Shown: positions 1 to 9,763, numbered from the stretch's first letter. The stretch is 64,000 bases of DNA from Pleomorphomonas oryzae DSM 16300 (GCF_000422965.1 NZ_AUHB01000004.1:310001-374000), one strand, 5' to 3'. A program made the numbers and translations. Notes: a model not told the origin generated them from the letters alone.

Positions 1-2
1 CC

Positions 3-641
3 TGGGGCAACGATTTCCTGTTCGTCGGCGAAGAGGTCATGGAACGTGAGCCGACACTGATCGATCGGCTGATGGAAGCCCCGCGCGCCGTCGTCGTCGA
101 TCCGATCGACGGCACCTTCAACTACGCCAACGGCGTTCCCGCCTTCGCGGTGATCATCTCGGTCATCGAGCGCGGGGAAGTCAAAGGCGGCATCATCTAT
201 GATCCGGTGCGCGGCGACGCCGCCTGCGCGATCGCCGGTGGAGGTGCCTTCCTCGCCGGCAATGGCCGGCCGGACCGGCCGCTCCGGGTGGCGCCGGCCG
301 CGCCGCTTTCTGGCATGCAGGGCTGCGCCGGCTGGTACTATGCCACTCCCGAAGAGCGAGCCCGCCTGCTGGCCGGGTTTGGGCGCGTCTGGGGCACCAT
401 GAACTATCGCTGTGGCGGCCAGGAAATGCGGCTGCTCGTCGATGGCCGCATTCACTTCTGTTACTATCACAAGCTGTCGCCGTGGGATCAGTCAGCCGGC
501 TGGCTGATCCACCGCGAAGCTGGTGGCTACTCGGCGCTGCTCGACGGGTCACCCTATCGGCCAGATCTCAGGAGCGGTGGCCTGTTGATGGCGCCGGATC
601 AGGCCAGCTGGAACGAGCTTGCCACCGCGCTGCGTGGCTAA
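3..641 (+). CDS. Inositol monophosphatase family protein (5-prime truncated by window edge)
   Basis: The open frame enters at the window edge, so the N-terminus is missing. Visible are the metal-binding Glu pair (GEEV, in the first dozen residues), the family signature DPIDGTFN (bases 99-122) and the C-terminal WDQSAG motif (bases 483-500), which together define the Li-sensitive phosphomonoesterase fold. Members hydrolyse inositol-1-phosphate, fructose-1,6-bisphosphate, PAP or histidinol phosphate; the substrate cannot be told from these motifs, so no gene symbol is given. The enzyme would be cytoplasmic and Mg-dependent. It converges on the pyruvate carboxylase gene with a shared hairpin between them. 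Family assignment is secure, substrate is not. Confidence 0.9.
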   Translation, partial: WGNDFLFVGEEVMEREPTLIDRLMEAPRAVVVDPIDGTFNYANGVPAFAVIISVIERGEVKGGIIYDPVRGDAACAIAGGGAFLAGNGRPDRPLRVAPAAPLSGMQGCAGWYYATPEERARLLAGFGRVWGTMNYRCGGQEMRLLVDGRIHFCYYHKLSPWDQSAGWLIHREAGGYSALLDGSPYRPDLRSGGLLMAPDQASWNELATALRG

Positions 642-667
642 TGGATCAAACACCACGACAATGAAAA

Positions 668-685
668 GGCCGGCTTTCGCCGGCC
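668..685 (-). terminator. Hairpin terminator between convergent genes
   Basis: Perfect 7-bp stem (ggccggc / gccggcc) with a tttc loop. Read on the minus strand it is followed by CCTTTTCATT, so it should end pyruvate carboxylase transcription; read on the plus strand it may also stop the phosphatase transcript. Confidence 0.75.
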
Positions 686-719
686 AATTCGTTAGAGCTC
701 CAGGCTTGGGGCTGAGGCC

Positions 720-3700
720 TCACTCCTTGAGGACGATCAGAAGATCCTTGGCGTCAATCTGAGAGCCCGCCGTGACCAGCACCTCGGCGACGGTGCCGTC
801 GCGCTCGGCGTGGATCGACGTTTCCATCTTCATCGCCTCGATGGAGAGCAGCACGTCGCCGGACTTCACCACCTGGCCCGGCTTCACCGCCAGCGTCGAC
901 ACGACACCCGGCATCGGCGCTGCCACATGGTTCGGGTCACCGGCATCGGCCTTGCGTCGCTGGGTCTGGGCAGCGGCAGCGCTCGACCGGTCGGGCACGC
1001 GCACCATGCGCGGCTGGCCATTGAGTTCGAAGAACACCCGGACCATGCCCTCATTGTCCGGCTCGCCGATCGCCTGGCAAATCAACACCAGCGACTTGCC
1101 GCGTTCGAGCTCGATGTTCAGCTCGTCACCGGCCTGCATGCCGTAGAAATAGACCGGGGTCGGCAGCACCGACGTCGGTCCGTAAGTTTCCTGCGACTTG
1201 GCAAAATCCAGGAACACCTTGGGATACATCAGGTAGCTGGCAAGATCCTGCTCGGTCGGCGTCCAGGGCAGCTTCTCCGCCAATTCGGCACGCGTCACCT
1301 CGAGATCGACCGGCGGGATCAGCGACCCCGGCGGTACGGTGATCGGCTCCGCACCCTTCAGGATCTTGGCCTGAAGATCCCTGGGCCAGCCCCCCGGCGG
1401 CTGTCCGAGGTCGCCGTGGAACATCTCCACCACCGAGTCAGGGAAGGTGACGTCCTTATCCGGATCGAGCACGTCGGCCGAGGTCAGCGCCGAGGAGACC
1501 ATCAGCAACGCCATGTCGCCCACGACCTTGGACGACGGCGTTACCTTGACGATGTCGCCGAACATGCGGTTGACGTCTGCATAGGTCTTGGCCACGTCGT
1601 GCCAGCGGGTCTCCAGGCCCAGCGAGCGGGCCTGTTCCTTGAGGTTGGTGAACTGGCCACCGGGCATCTCGTGGAGATAGACCTCCGAAGCCGGTCCCTT
1701 CAGGTCATTCTCGAATGCGCCATAGTGGTTGCGCACCGCCTCCCAATAGAAGGAGATGCGGCGGATGGCCTGCTGATCGAGGCCGGTCGGCCGCGGCCCG
1801 CCTTCCAGTGCCGCCACGATCGAGCCGAGGCAAGGCTGCGAAGTGTTGCCGGAAAAGGCGTCCATGGCGGCATCGACGATATCGACGCCCTCCTCCACCG
1901 CTGCCAGCACCGACGCGGCGGAAATGCCGGAGGTATCGTGGGTGTGGAAATGGATCGGCAGGTCGGTCGCCTCGCGCATCGCCTTGAACAGCACGCGGGC
2001 GGCCGCCGGCTTCAACAGGCCGGCCATGTCCTTGATGGCGATGATATGAGCGCCGGCATGCTCCAGCTCGCGCGTCATGCCGACGTAATACTTCAGGTCG
2101 TACTTGGCGCGGTCGGGATCGAGGATGTCGCCGGTGTAGCAGATCGCCGCCTCGAGCACCTTGCCCTGGTCGAGCACGGCATCCATCGAGACGCGCATGT
2201 TGTCGATCCAGTTGAGGCAATCGAACACGCGGAACACATCGACGCCACTAGCGGCAGCCTGCTGCACGAAATGCCGCACGACGTTGTCGGCGTAATTCTT
2301 GTAGCCAACGCCATTTGAGCCACGCAGCAGCATCTGCATGAGGATGTTGGGCGCCTTGTCACGGATCTTGGCAAGGCGCTCCCACGGATCCTCCGTCAGG
2401 AAACGCATGGCGACGTCGAATGTTGCGCCACCCCAGCATTCCAGGCTGAACAGTCCCGGCAGACCACGCGCGTAGGCCTCCGCGATGTTGGCCATGTCGT
2501 GCGTACGCATGCGCGTCGCCAGAAGCGACTGGTGACCGTCGCGCATGGTGGTGTCGGTGATCAGGACATTGTTCTGCTCGCGAATCCACTTCGCTAGTGC
2601 CTCGGGCCCGCGCGAGGTGAGCAAATCGCGGGTCCCCGGAGTGATGCCACCGGAGAAGGTCGGCACCACCGGCTTGGGGCCCTCGCCAGGCTTCGGACGC
2701 TTACGGGTTTCAGGATGACCGTTGACGGTGACATCGGCGATATAGGTCAGGAGCTTGGTGGCGCGGTCGCGGCGCTTGACCAGTTGGAACAGCTCCGGCG
2801 TTTCGTCGATGAAACGGGTGGTGTAGCGGTTCTGCTGGAACTTCGGATGAGAGATGATGCTCTCAAGGAAGGTCAGGTTGGTGGCGACACCGCGGATGCG
2901 GAACTCGCGCAGCGCACGCATCATGCGGTTGATCGCCTCGATCGGTGTTGGCGCCCAGGCTGTCACCTTCTCCAATAGCGGATCGTAGAAGCGGGTGATC
3001 ACCGCGCCGGCATAGGCGGTACCGCCATCGAGACGGATGCCGAAGCCGGTGGCACCGCGATAGGCGGTGATGCGGCCGTAGTCGGGAATGAAATTCTGCT
3101 CGGGATCCTCGGTCGTGACGCGGCACTGCAACGCATGACCATGCAGGCGAATCTCTTCCTGCACCGGCACACCCGACTCGGGCGAGCCGATCCTGGCGCC
3201 CTCGAGAATACGGATCTGAGCGCGCACCACGTCGATACCGGTCACCTCCTCGGTGACGGTATGCTCGACCTGAATGCGCGGGTTGACCTCGATGAAATAG
3301 AAAGCGCCACTGTCGGAGTCCATCAGGAACTCGACGGTGCCGGCGCAGTAATAATTGGCCGCCTTGGCAATCGTCACGCCAAAGCCTGTGATTTCCGCGC
3401 GCTGGGCGTCGGTGAGGTAGGGGGCCGGCGCCCGCTCGACCACCTTCTGGTGGCGTCGCTGCACCGAGCAGTCGCGTTCGAACAGGTGGACGATGTTGCC
3501 GTGGATATCGCCGAGGATCTGCACCTCGACGTGACGGGCCCGCTCGACCAGCTTTTCGAGATAAACCTCGTCCTTGCCGAAGGCCGCCATGGCCTCGCGC
3601 TTGGCGGTGACCACTTCGCGCAGCAAGGTCGCCTCGTCACGAATGACGCGCATGCCGCGGCCACCGCCGCCCCAGGAGGCCTTCAGCATCACCGGATAAC

Positions 3701-4172
3701 CGATGCGCTTGGCTTCCGCCTTGACCACTTCCATGTCGTCGGGCAGCGGATCGGTGGCCGGCATCACCGGCACGCCCGCCTCGATGGCAAGATTGCGGGC
3801 CGCCACCTTGTTGCCGAGCTGGCGCATGGTCTCGGGTGACGGGCCGATGAAGGTAATGCCGGCGTCGCGGCAAGCCTCGGCGAACTCCGGGCTTTCCGAC
3901 AGGAGGCCATAGCCGGGATGAATGGCGTCGGCCTTGGATTCCTTGGCGACACGCAGAAACTCAGAAATGCTGAGATAAGCCTCGATCGGTCCGAGGCCAG
4001 CCCCGATCTGATAGGCCTCATCGGCCTTGAAGCGATGCAGCGCCAGCCGGTCCTCCTCGGCATAGACGGCGACCGTCTTGAGGCCGAGCTCGTTGGCAGC
4101 GCGGAAAACGCGAATGGCGATTTCGGATCGGTTGGCGACAAGCACCTTGGTGATCGGCACGGCAAGCTCCAT
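720..4172 (-). CDS. pyc: Pyruvate carboxylase
   Basis: Biotin-dependent anaplerotic enzyme: pyruvate + bicarbonate + ATP to oxaloacetate, in the cytoplasm as a tetramer. Domain order is biotin carboxylase (N-terminal ILVANR-like motif, ATP-grasp glycine loop GGGGRGMR), carboxyltransferase (TMRDGHQSLLATRMR region), conserved carboxylase domain, and C-terminal biotinyl domain with AMKMET; the biotinylated Lys would be residue 1115. The chosen ATG gives 1150 residues, the usual length for rhizobial single-chain enzymes. An ATG at 4223 and a GTG at 4274 are in frame, and none of the three has a convincing Shine-Dalgarno, so the exact start is uncertain. It is monocistronic. Function is secure. 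Confidence 0.96.
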   Translation of the reverse strand: MELAVPITKVLVANRSEIAIRVFRAANELGLKTVAVYAEEDRLALHRFKADEAYQIGAGLGPIEAYLSISEFLRVAKESKADAIHPGYGLLSESPEFAEACRDAGITFIGPSPETMRQLGNKVAARNLAIEAGVPVMPATDPLPDDMEVVKAEAKRIGYPVMLKASWGGGGRGMRVIRDEATLLREVVTAKREAMAAFGKDEVYLEKLVERARHVEVQILGDIHGNIVHLFERDCSVQRRHQKVVERAPAPYLTDAQRAEITGFGVTIAKAANYYCAGTVEFLMDSDSGAFYFIEVNPRIQVEHTVTEEVTGIDVVRAQIRILEGARIGSPESGVPVQEEIRLHGHALQCRVTTEDPEQNFIPDYGRITAYRGATGFGIRLDGGTAYAGAVITRFYDPLLEKVTAWAPTPIEAINRMMRALREFRIRGVATNLTFLESIISHPKFQQNRYTTRFIDETPELFQLVKRRDRATKLLTYIADVTVNGHPETRKRPKPGEGPKPVVPTFSGGITPGTRDLLTSRGPEALAKWIREQNNVLITDTTMRDGHQSLLATRMRTHDMANIAEAYARGLPGLFSLECWGGATFDVAMRFLTEDPWERLAKIRDKAPNILMQMLLRGSNGVGYKNYADNVVRHFVQQAAASGVDVFRVFDCLNWIDNMRVSMDAVLDQGKVLEAAICYTGDILDPDRAKYDLKYYVGMTRELEHAGAHIIAIKDMAGLLKPAAARVLFKAMREATDLPIHFHTHDTSGISAASVLAAVEEGVDIVDAAMDAFSGNTSQPCLGSIVAALEGGPRPTGLDQQAIRRISFYWEAVRNHYGAFENDLKGPASEVYLHEMPGGQFTNLKEQARSLGLETRWHDVAKTYADVNRMFGDIVKVTPSSKVVGDMALLMVSSALTSADVLDPDKDVTFPDSVVEMFHGDLGQPPGGWPRDLQAKILKGAEPITVPPGSLIPPVDLEVTRAELAEKLPWTPTEQDLASYLMYPKVFLDFAKSQETYGPTSVLPTPVYFYGMQAGDELNIELERGKSLVLICQAIGEPDNEGMVRVFFELNGQPRMVRVPDRSSAAAAQTQRRKADAGDPNHVAAPMPGVVSTLAVKPGQVVKSGDVLLSIEAMKMETSIHAERDGTVAEVLVTAGSQIDAKDLLIVLKE

Positions 4173-4413
4173 AGGGGAAACTACGTTGGGGGTTTCCCTA
4201 GCAGGCTTGGGAGCTAATGTCATATCCCCACGGCACTTTTTGCCATCGTCCTTTGGGGGCAAGGCCAAACGCACCGTAAGGCGCCGAAGCGATCAAACCG
4301 ATTTAGATTTGGTAGATTTCACCGCGACTTACGGCACGTCTCGCGGGGACGGTCCAGTCGAAAGCGGAATAGGTCATGCAAAACGCGCATGCCGGCTGCA
4401 TCCAGCACGCATG

Positions 4414-4436
4414 GCGATGGCGGCGGCCGCCATCGC
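4414..4436 (-). terminator. Hairpin just after opgH stop
   Basis: A 10-bp perfect stem with a 3-nt loop begins about 6 bases after the opgH stop on the minus strand. No U-run follows it, so it may be an mRNA-stabilising structure or a weak terminator rather than a canonical one. Confidence 0.45.
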
Positions 4437-4441
4437 TTTGC

Positions 4442-6625
4442 TCAGGCGGACCGAGCCGTCTTCTCCGCCACGCTGTGGCGCCTCAGCGGCTTTTGCGCCA
4501 GCGCGTCGAGAATGCGCGGCGTGGCAATCAGCGTTGCCCGCTCTTTGGAGTCGAGGAAGGAGACACCCTCTTCAATGGTCTCCGCCTCACCGATCTTGGC
4601 CAGCGCCAGTGCCGACACCGGGTCGACGCGTCCGGGCGGACGCGGCGCCATGCGATCGATCAACGCGAGATGCTGCATCAAAAGATCAGGGTCGGCGACG
4701 ATTTCGACAAGGTTGGGCGCGGTGGCAACCGCCTCGACATAGGCAGGCCGAGCCTCATCCATGCGTCCTTGAATATTGGGACGATGGTGCTCCTCCGGAA
4801 TTCTCAGCAGACCAAGCCATTTCACGAAGCGACCGACGGCGTTGGAACCGGTAAGGCCGGAAATCGGCACGGCGAACACCATGCCGGCAATGGCCGGCGA
4901 CAACCAGGCGAACAGCTCCCAGCTGTCGGCGATCGCTGCCCAGGCCAACGCCAGGCCGGCCAGCACGTGCCAGCGATGGCGAACGATAAGATCGCCGATC
5001 GGCAAGCCGCCGTCGTCGCGCCGCTGCGGCTTCCAGCCGGCATCGCGATGTAGCACGATCTCGGTGACCGCGCCCGTCTGGATCAGCATCATGATCGGCG
5101 CGACCAGGGCCGATACCACCATTTCGAAAAGGAAGGACAGTAGGAGGCCGACGAAGCCGCCCGATGCCTTGCGGTCGCGCGAGTTCAGGAAGAAGGCGAG
5201 GAGGCCGAGCACCTTGGGCAGGAACAGCACGCCCATGGTAAGGGCGAACAGGCTGAGCGCTCGCTCGGCGTCGATCCGCGGCCAGGACGGGAACAGCTGG
5301 AACTCGTCCTTGAAATATTCCGGCCGGATGTAATGGGCCTGCAGCGTCAGCGCGAGACCGGAGAGGATCAAGAGCAGCCACAAGGGCGAAGCGAGATAAC
5401 TCATGATGCCGGTGAGGATATGCGAGCGCGACACCCAGTGCAGGCCCCGCCCGCCGATCACCTTCAAATGCTGCAGGTTACCCTGACACCAGCGGCGGTC
5501 GCGGATGGCGAGGTCGACCAGTGACGGCGGGCTTTCCTCGTAGGAGCCGGAGAGATCGTCGGCGATGATGACGTTCCAGCCGGCACGGCGGATCAGCGCC
5601 GCCTCGACAAAGTCATGGCTCATGATGTGGCCGCCGAACGGCGGCTTGCCGCCGAGCTCCGGCAGGCCGGCCGAATTCAGAAAGGCCTCGGTGCGGATGA
5701 TGGCATTATGGCCCCAGAAGTTGCCTTCCTTCTGGACCCACCAGGAGAGTCCCGTGCCGACCACCGGTCCGTAAACACGGCCGGCAAACTGCTGCAGCCG
5801 GGCCATGATCGTGGTGCCGTTGACGAGCATGGGAATCGTCTGAATGAGGCCGGCGTCGGGGTCGGCTTCCATCCGGCGCGCCAACTCGACGATGGTCCGC
5901 CCTTCCATCAGGCTGTCGGCATCGAGCACCAGAAGATGGTCGTAGGCACTCGCCCAGCGCTTGCAGAAGTCACCAACGTTGCCGGCCTTCTTGGCCGTGT
6001 TGTTACGCCTGCGGCGGTAATAGATCCGGGTAAAGCCGCCGATGCGCTCGCGAGCGGCCAGCAGCGCCGCTTCTTCCTGCAACACCACGTCAGGATCGGT
6101 GGTATCGGCCAGCACGAACCAGTCGAAGGCGTGGCTCTGACCGAGCGACTCGACATCGCGGGCCATCGCCTCGATGGCGGCGAAGATGCGCGACGGGTCT
6201 TCGTTGTAAGTCGGCATCAGCATCGCCGTGCGCTTGCGCAGCGGCTCGTCCGACCATGGCGCCGGCCGGGCGAACCGGCGGCTGACCAACTTCAGAAACC
6301 CGAACACCGAGGCCACCGACGACAGGGCGATCCAGGCGAAGGTGATGGTGAACAGGCCCAGCACGATACGCTCGATGGGCGTAAGATCGCCAAGTGCCAG
6401 CACCGCGTACATCTCGCTGACGGCATAGCCGAGCAACGCAGCCGTACCGCCGATCACCGCGAAGCGCTTCAGAAACGACGAGCGACTGTGAGAATTCACC
6501 AGATGCCGCCGGCTCTTGCGGCTGAACCGCTTGAGATCCTGCGGCGGCATGTCGGCCGGATGCTCCGGCGGCATTCCGGTAGCGTATCGCCCACTGACGG
6601 CGACGTCGCGAATTATGCTGTCCAT
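4442..6625 (-). CDS. opgH: Glucans biosynthesis glucosyltransferase H
   Basis: Inner-membrane GT2 enzyme that makes the beta-1,2 glucan backbone of osmoregulated periplasmic glucans from UDP-glucose and feeds it to OpgG. Of the 727 residues, the first ~55 are cytosolic and Arg-rich; two membrane segments follow, then the glycosyltransferase domain with DAD (in VLDADSLM), the acceptor region FGGHIMSHDFVEAAL and the RRW motif (RDRRWCQGN), then further membrane segments and a soluble tail. The start overlaps the end of opgG by 13 bases, so translation is probably coupled. Assignment is strong. Confidence 0.93.
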   Translation of the reverse strand: MDSIIRDVAVSGRYATGMPPEHPADMPPQDLKRFSRKSRRHLVNSHSRSSFLKRFAVIGGTAALLGYAVSEMYAVLALGDLTPIERIVLGLFTITFAWIALSSVASVFGFLKLVSRRFARPAPWSDEPLRKRTAMLMPTYNEDPSRIFAAIEAMARDVESLGQSHAFDWFVLADTTDPDVVLQEEAALLAARERIGGFTRIYYRRRRNNTAKKAGNVGDFCKRWASAYDHLLVLDADSLMEGRTIVELARRMEADPDAGLIQTIPMLVNGTTIMARLQQFAGRVYGPVVGTGLSWWVQKEGNFWGHNAIIRTEAFLNSAGLPELGGKPPFGGHIMSHDFVEAALIRRAGWNVIIADDLSGSYEESPPSLVDLAIRDRRWCQGNLQHLKVIGGRGLHWVSRSHILTGIMSYLASPLWLLLILSGLALTLQAHYIRPEYFKDEFQLFPSWPRIDAERALSLFALTMGVLFLPKVLGLLAFFLNSRDRKASGGFVGLLLSFLFEMVVSALVAPIMMLIQTGAVTEIVLHRDAGWKPQRRDDGGLPIGDLIVRHRWHVLAGLALAWAAIADSWELFAWLSPAIAGMVFAVPISGLTGSNAVGRFVKWLGLLRIPEEHHRPNIQGRMDEARPAYVEAVATAPNLVEIVADPDLLMQHLALIDRMAPRPPGRVDPVSALALAKIGEAETIEEGVSFLDSKERATLIATPRILDALAQKPLRRHSVAEKTARSA

Positions 6626-8172
6626 CGGAAGGCCCAGGTCTCGGCTGCCGGCCCCGTTTCGAAGGTCAGCGCCGCCGTCAGCTCAATCAGAGTTTCGTTC
6701 TGCGGATCGAGTTCGAACGAGAGGCGCAGTCCCTTGGTTTCGGAATTGGGGACGACGACGACGTTTTTCACCGTGCCCTTGGACGCTTGAACCGATGCCT
6801 TGGCATTGCCGAGCTTGGCGGGATCGACGCCTTGGAAGAAGCCGTAGTCTATGACGAAGAGGCGCACCGGCGTCGGTCCGCCGACACCCGCCCGCCCTGA
6901 CCGCGTCGCGGTGACATAGGCAGAGCCGGCCGCCAATGCCGGGTCATTGCCCCAGAACAGACGGTAGGCGAAGAAATACTCAGTGCCGCCCGGAATCTTG
7001 TCCTGCGGCGCCCAGTAGACGACGATGTTGTCGTGAATTTCGGAATTGGTGGGAATTTCCACCAACGTCACCGCACCAGCGCCCCAATCGCCTACCGGCT
7101 CGATCCAAAGCGATGGCCGCCGCTGATAGGATGCTTCGAGATCTTGGTAGGAATCGAAACTGCGATCGCGCTGAACAAGGCCGAAGCCGCGCGGGCTACG
7201 ATCCTGGAAGGCGGAAATCTGCAACTCTTTAGGATTGGCCAGCGGCCGCCACCAGCGGTCACCTCGGCCGGTAACCATCAGCATGCCGTCCGAATCGTGC
7301 ACTTCCGGCCGGAAGTCGTCGATCTCCGTGCGACCGTTGGCCGAGAAGTAGAACATCGACGTGCCAGGCGCGAGACCGACCTTCTCGAGATCGGCACGCG
7401 GGAACAGCTGCGCCTCGACGTCGATGGTGGTCGGCAGTCCGGGTCGGATGGTAAAGCGGTAAGCACCCGACACCGAGGGACTGTCGAGCAGCGCGTTGAC
7501 GACGCAGGTATCCGAACCGGCGGCCGGCGTCTCGACCCAGAAAGCTCGGAACAGCGGAAATTCTTCGCCTTCGGGATCGGCGGTCTTGAGAGCGAGACCA
7601 CGCGCCGACAAGCCATAGGTCTGGTCTTTGCCAAGCGAACGGAAGTAGCTCGCCCCCTGGAACACCAGCACCTCGTCAAACACATCGGGCTTGTTGAGCG
7701 GCGAATGCAGACGGAATCCGGAGAAGCCGATGTCTTCAGCCGGAATCGGCTGCGGCACCAACGGCCCATAACTGAACAGATTGGGATCGTAAGGAACGTG
7801 CGTCGCCTGACCATTCGCGACGAGCGCCATCTCCACCGGCTCCTTGAAATAGGAACCGCGGTGGAAGAGCTGCATCTGGTAGGGCAAACCTTTGTCTGCC
7901 CAGATCGCTGCCTCGGGACGGAATCGAATATCGCGATATTGATCGTAGGTCAGATTTTCGAGGATCGGCGGCAAGCTGGTGTCCGGCGCCTCGTAGGCCT
8001 TCTTGGCCAGAGCACGCGCGATCTCGGCCACCGTCGAACGGGTGAACGGCCCGGTGACGGCGAACTGGTGCTGCTGCGTCGCCGCCCGCGCCGCGACTGG
8101 CACGCCAGTCGCAACCACGACAGCGCCGATCGCCGTCAATGCTTGCGTCAAAAAGTCACGGCGATCGATCAT
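6613..8172 (-). CDS. opgG: Periplasmic glucan biosynthesis protein (OpgG/OpgD family), Tat-exported
   Basis: Needed for building or releasing osmoregulated periplasmic glucans. The first residues MIDRRDFLTQ followed by a hydrophobic stretch and AARA form a twin-arginine (Tat) signal peptide, as in E. coli OpgD rather than the Sec-exported OpgG. The mature part has the family segments FRLHSPLNKPD and AYRLFWGNDPA. I chose the ATG at 8172 (519 residues) because the longer frame from 8214 would put 14 residues before the Tat motif; neither start has a strong Shine-Dalgarno. The gene sits directly upstream of and overlaps opgH. OpgG versus OpgD naming is uncertain. Confidence 0.88.
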   Translation of the reverse strand: MIDRRDFLTQALTAIGAVVVATGVPVAARAATQQHQFAVTGPFTRSTVAEIARALAKKAYEAPDTSLPPILENLTYDQYRDIRFRPEAAIWADKGLPYQMQLFHRGSYFKEPVEMALVANGQATHVPYDPNLFSYGPLVPQPIPAEDIGFSGFRLHSPLNKPDVFDEVLVFQGASYFRSLGKDQTYGLSARGLALKTADPEGEEFPLFRAFWVETPAAGSDTCVVNALLDSPSVSGAYRFTIRPGLPTTIDVEAQLFPRADLEKVGLAPGTSMFYFSANGRTEIDDFRPEVHDSDGMLMVTGRGDRWWRPLANPKELQISAFQDRSPRGFGLVQRDRSFDSYQDLEASYQRRPSLWIEPVGDWGAGAVTLVEIPTNSEIHDNIVVYWAPQDKIPGGTEYFFAYRLFWGNDPALAAGSAYVTATRSGRAGVGGPTPVRLFVIDYGFFQGVDPAKLGNAKASVQASKGTVKNVVVVPNSETKGLRLSFELDPQNETLIELTAALTFETGPAAETWAFRWTA

Positions 8173-8391
8173 GGGATTCCCGTCAGAAAGGTCCACAGCG
8201 GCTCCACTCGTCATTCACTTGGGCGCGGGAACAGTGCGCGAGACATAAAGTTCCCACGCCACCACCACGATGCGGTGCCGGCTCACCCGGCCTCCCCAAA
8301 ATGCCCTCTTACCCCGTTGGATTCCAACATGTCACGTGGATACCAGACCGACACGATGGTGCAAAGAACCATACGCGGCCAGCCGACGAAA

Positions 8392-9183
8392 TTATACAGC
8401 GTCACCCGCATGCCCGCCATGACTGGAAGCGGTTTCAATGAGCTCAACCTCCGCTTCGCCGCATAAGCGACGCACGCTTTCGCGGGGACAACGATCGGTA
8501 ACGAAGACATCAACCTGCGCAACCGAACCAATCCTCACCGGCGCCGTGCGCTCGAACTTGGTCTCATCAGCCACCAGGATGACACGACGCGCATTGGCGA
8601 TGATGGCCTGCGCCACCTTCACTTCGCGAAAATCATAGTCATAAAGCGCGCCGTCCTCGTCGATGGCCGACGTGCCGACGATGGCGAAATCCACCTTGAA
8701 CTGGCGAATGAAATCCACCGCCGCCTCACCAATGATGCCGCCGTCGGCATGGCGAACCTGTCCGCCAGCGATCACCACATCGATGCCCGCATAGGCGCGC
8801 ATCAGGTTGGCAACATTGATATTGTTGGTGATGACCATCAGTCCTGAATGCTGTAGCAGCGCCTGCGCCACCGCCTCGGTGGTCGTTCCGATATTGATGA
8901 ACAGCGATGCGTCATTGGGAATGAGCGAGGCGGCCGCCTCGCCGATGGCCCGCTTTTCCGAAGCAGCGATCTGACGCCGCGCCTCATAGCCGACGTTCTT
9001 CACTGTGGAGGCGAGCACGGCTCCACCATGAACGCGGGCCAGCAGGCGACGATCGCAGAGTTCGTTGAGATCCTTGCGGATGGTTTGCGGCGACACCTCG
9101 AAGCGCGCCGCGAGATCGTCGACCAAAACGCGGCCGACCTCGCGAGCGAGATCCAAAATGGCGTGTTGGCGATCGATCAGCAT
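8392..9183 (-). CDS. glpR: DeoR-family transcriptional repressor, GlpR-like
   Basis: DNA-binding regulator of 263 residues. The N-terminal DeoR helix-turn-helix includes SPQTIRKDLNEL (residues 31-42), followed by the DeoRC sugar-phosphate sensor domain with IGTTTEAVA, NNINVANL and GGIIGEAA. These segments closely resemble E. coli GlpR as I remember it, which represses glycerol-3-phosphate genes and responds to glycerol-3-phosphate. No glycerol catabolic genes are adjacent (gpsA is 31 kb away), so the target is inferred. The ATG was chosen for its GGAG Shine-Dalgarno four bases upstream; longer frames lack one. It follows the deformylase-like gene after 34 bases, probably in one transcript. 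Confidence 0.82.
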   Translation of the reverse strand: MLIDRQHAILDLAREVGRVLVDDLAARFEVSPQTIRKDLNELCDRRLLARVHGGAVLASTVKNVGYEARRQIAASEKRAIGEAAASLIPNDASLFINIGTTTEAVAQALLQHSGLMVITNNINVANLMRAYAGIDVVIAGGQVRHADGGIIGEAAVDFIRQFKVDFAIVGTSAIDEDGALYDYDFREVKVAQAIIANARRVILVADETKFERTAPVRIGSVAQVDVFVTDRCPRESVRRLCGEAEVELIETASSHGGHAGDAV

Positions 9184-9217
9184 AGCTCTCCAAGGAAAAG
9201 CAGTTAGCGGGCTCAGT

Positions 9218-9763
9218 CTAGCTATGAATGGGGAAATCTCGCGGCGGTAAAGTGGCAAAGGAGGCAGAAGGGCTGCCGAGCTTCTGATATCGCTTGATCA
9301 CCCGCTCCCTTTTGAGGCGCGACAGCCGCACGATCCAGAACACGCCGTCGAGCTGATCGATCTCATGTTGCAGTACGGCGGCATGAAAGCCCTCGGCTTC
9401 CTCGACGCAACTGATACCCTGAAGATCCGAGTAGCCGACACGCACCGCGCGCGGCCGCTCGATTTCGGCGCTGACGCCAGGCATGGAGACCGATCCCTCC
9501 TCGTTGATCATGGTCTCCGCCGAAGCCCACGCGATGACCGGATTGACGTAGACTCGCACCGCTTCCGCCTCCGATGGCCGTACGGCAATAACCCGCCGGA
9601 GAACGCCGATATGCGAGGCAGCAAGGCCGATCGCCGGTGCCGCGACGACAGCGGCAACGAGATCGTTGGCCAGCGTGACCAGCCCGTCGTCGAACGCCGT
9701 GACCGGTTCGGCAACAACCCGAAGCCGGAAATCTGGGTATGTCAGCAGGCTCGGCAACGTCAT
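9218..9763 (-). CDS. Peptide deformylase-like protein with altered metal ligands
   Basis: A 181-residue protein with the polypeptide deformylase fold. All three family motifs are present but changed: motif 1 reads AIGLAASHIG (His51 in place of Gln), motif 2 reads EEGSVS (Ser91 in place of the metal-binding Cys), and motif 3 reads QHEIDQLDG (His133 and Glu134 kept, Gln137 in place of the second His). True deformylases use Cys, His and His to hold Fe2+, so activity on formyl-Met is doubtful. Such deformylase-like proteins are known in alphaproteobacteria beside genuine def genes. The start lacks a clear Shine-Dalgarno. glpR follows on the same strand. Confidence 0.85.
   Translation of the reverse strand: MTLPSLLTYPDFRLRVVAEPVTAFDDGLVTLANDLVAAVVAAPAIGLAASHIGVLRRVIAVRPSEAEAVRVYVNPVIAWASAETMINEEGSVSMPGVSAEIERPRAVRVGYSDLQGISCVEEAEGFHAAVLQHEIDQLDGVFWIVRLSRLKRERVIKRYQKLGSPSASFATLPPRDFPIHS

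Noticed and set aside
810-2318. A 502-codon plus-strand frame inside pyruvate carboxylase
   Set aside because: Antisense to a conserved coding region with clear motifs on the other strand.
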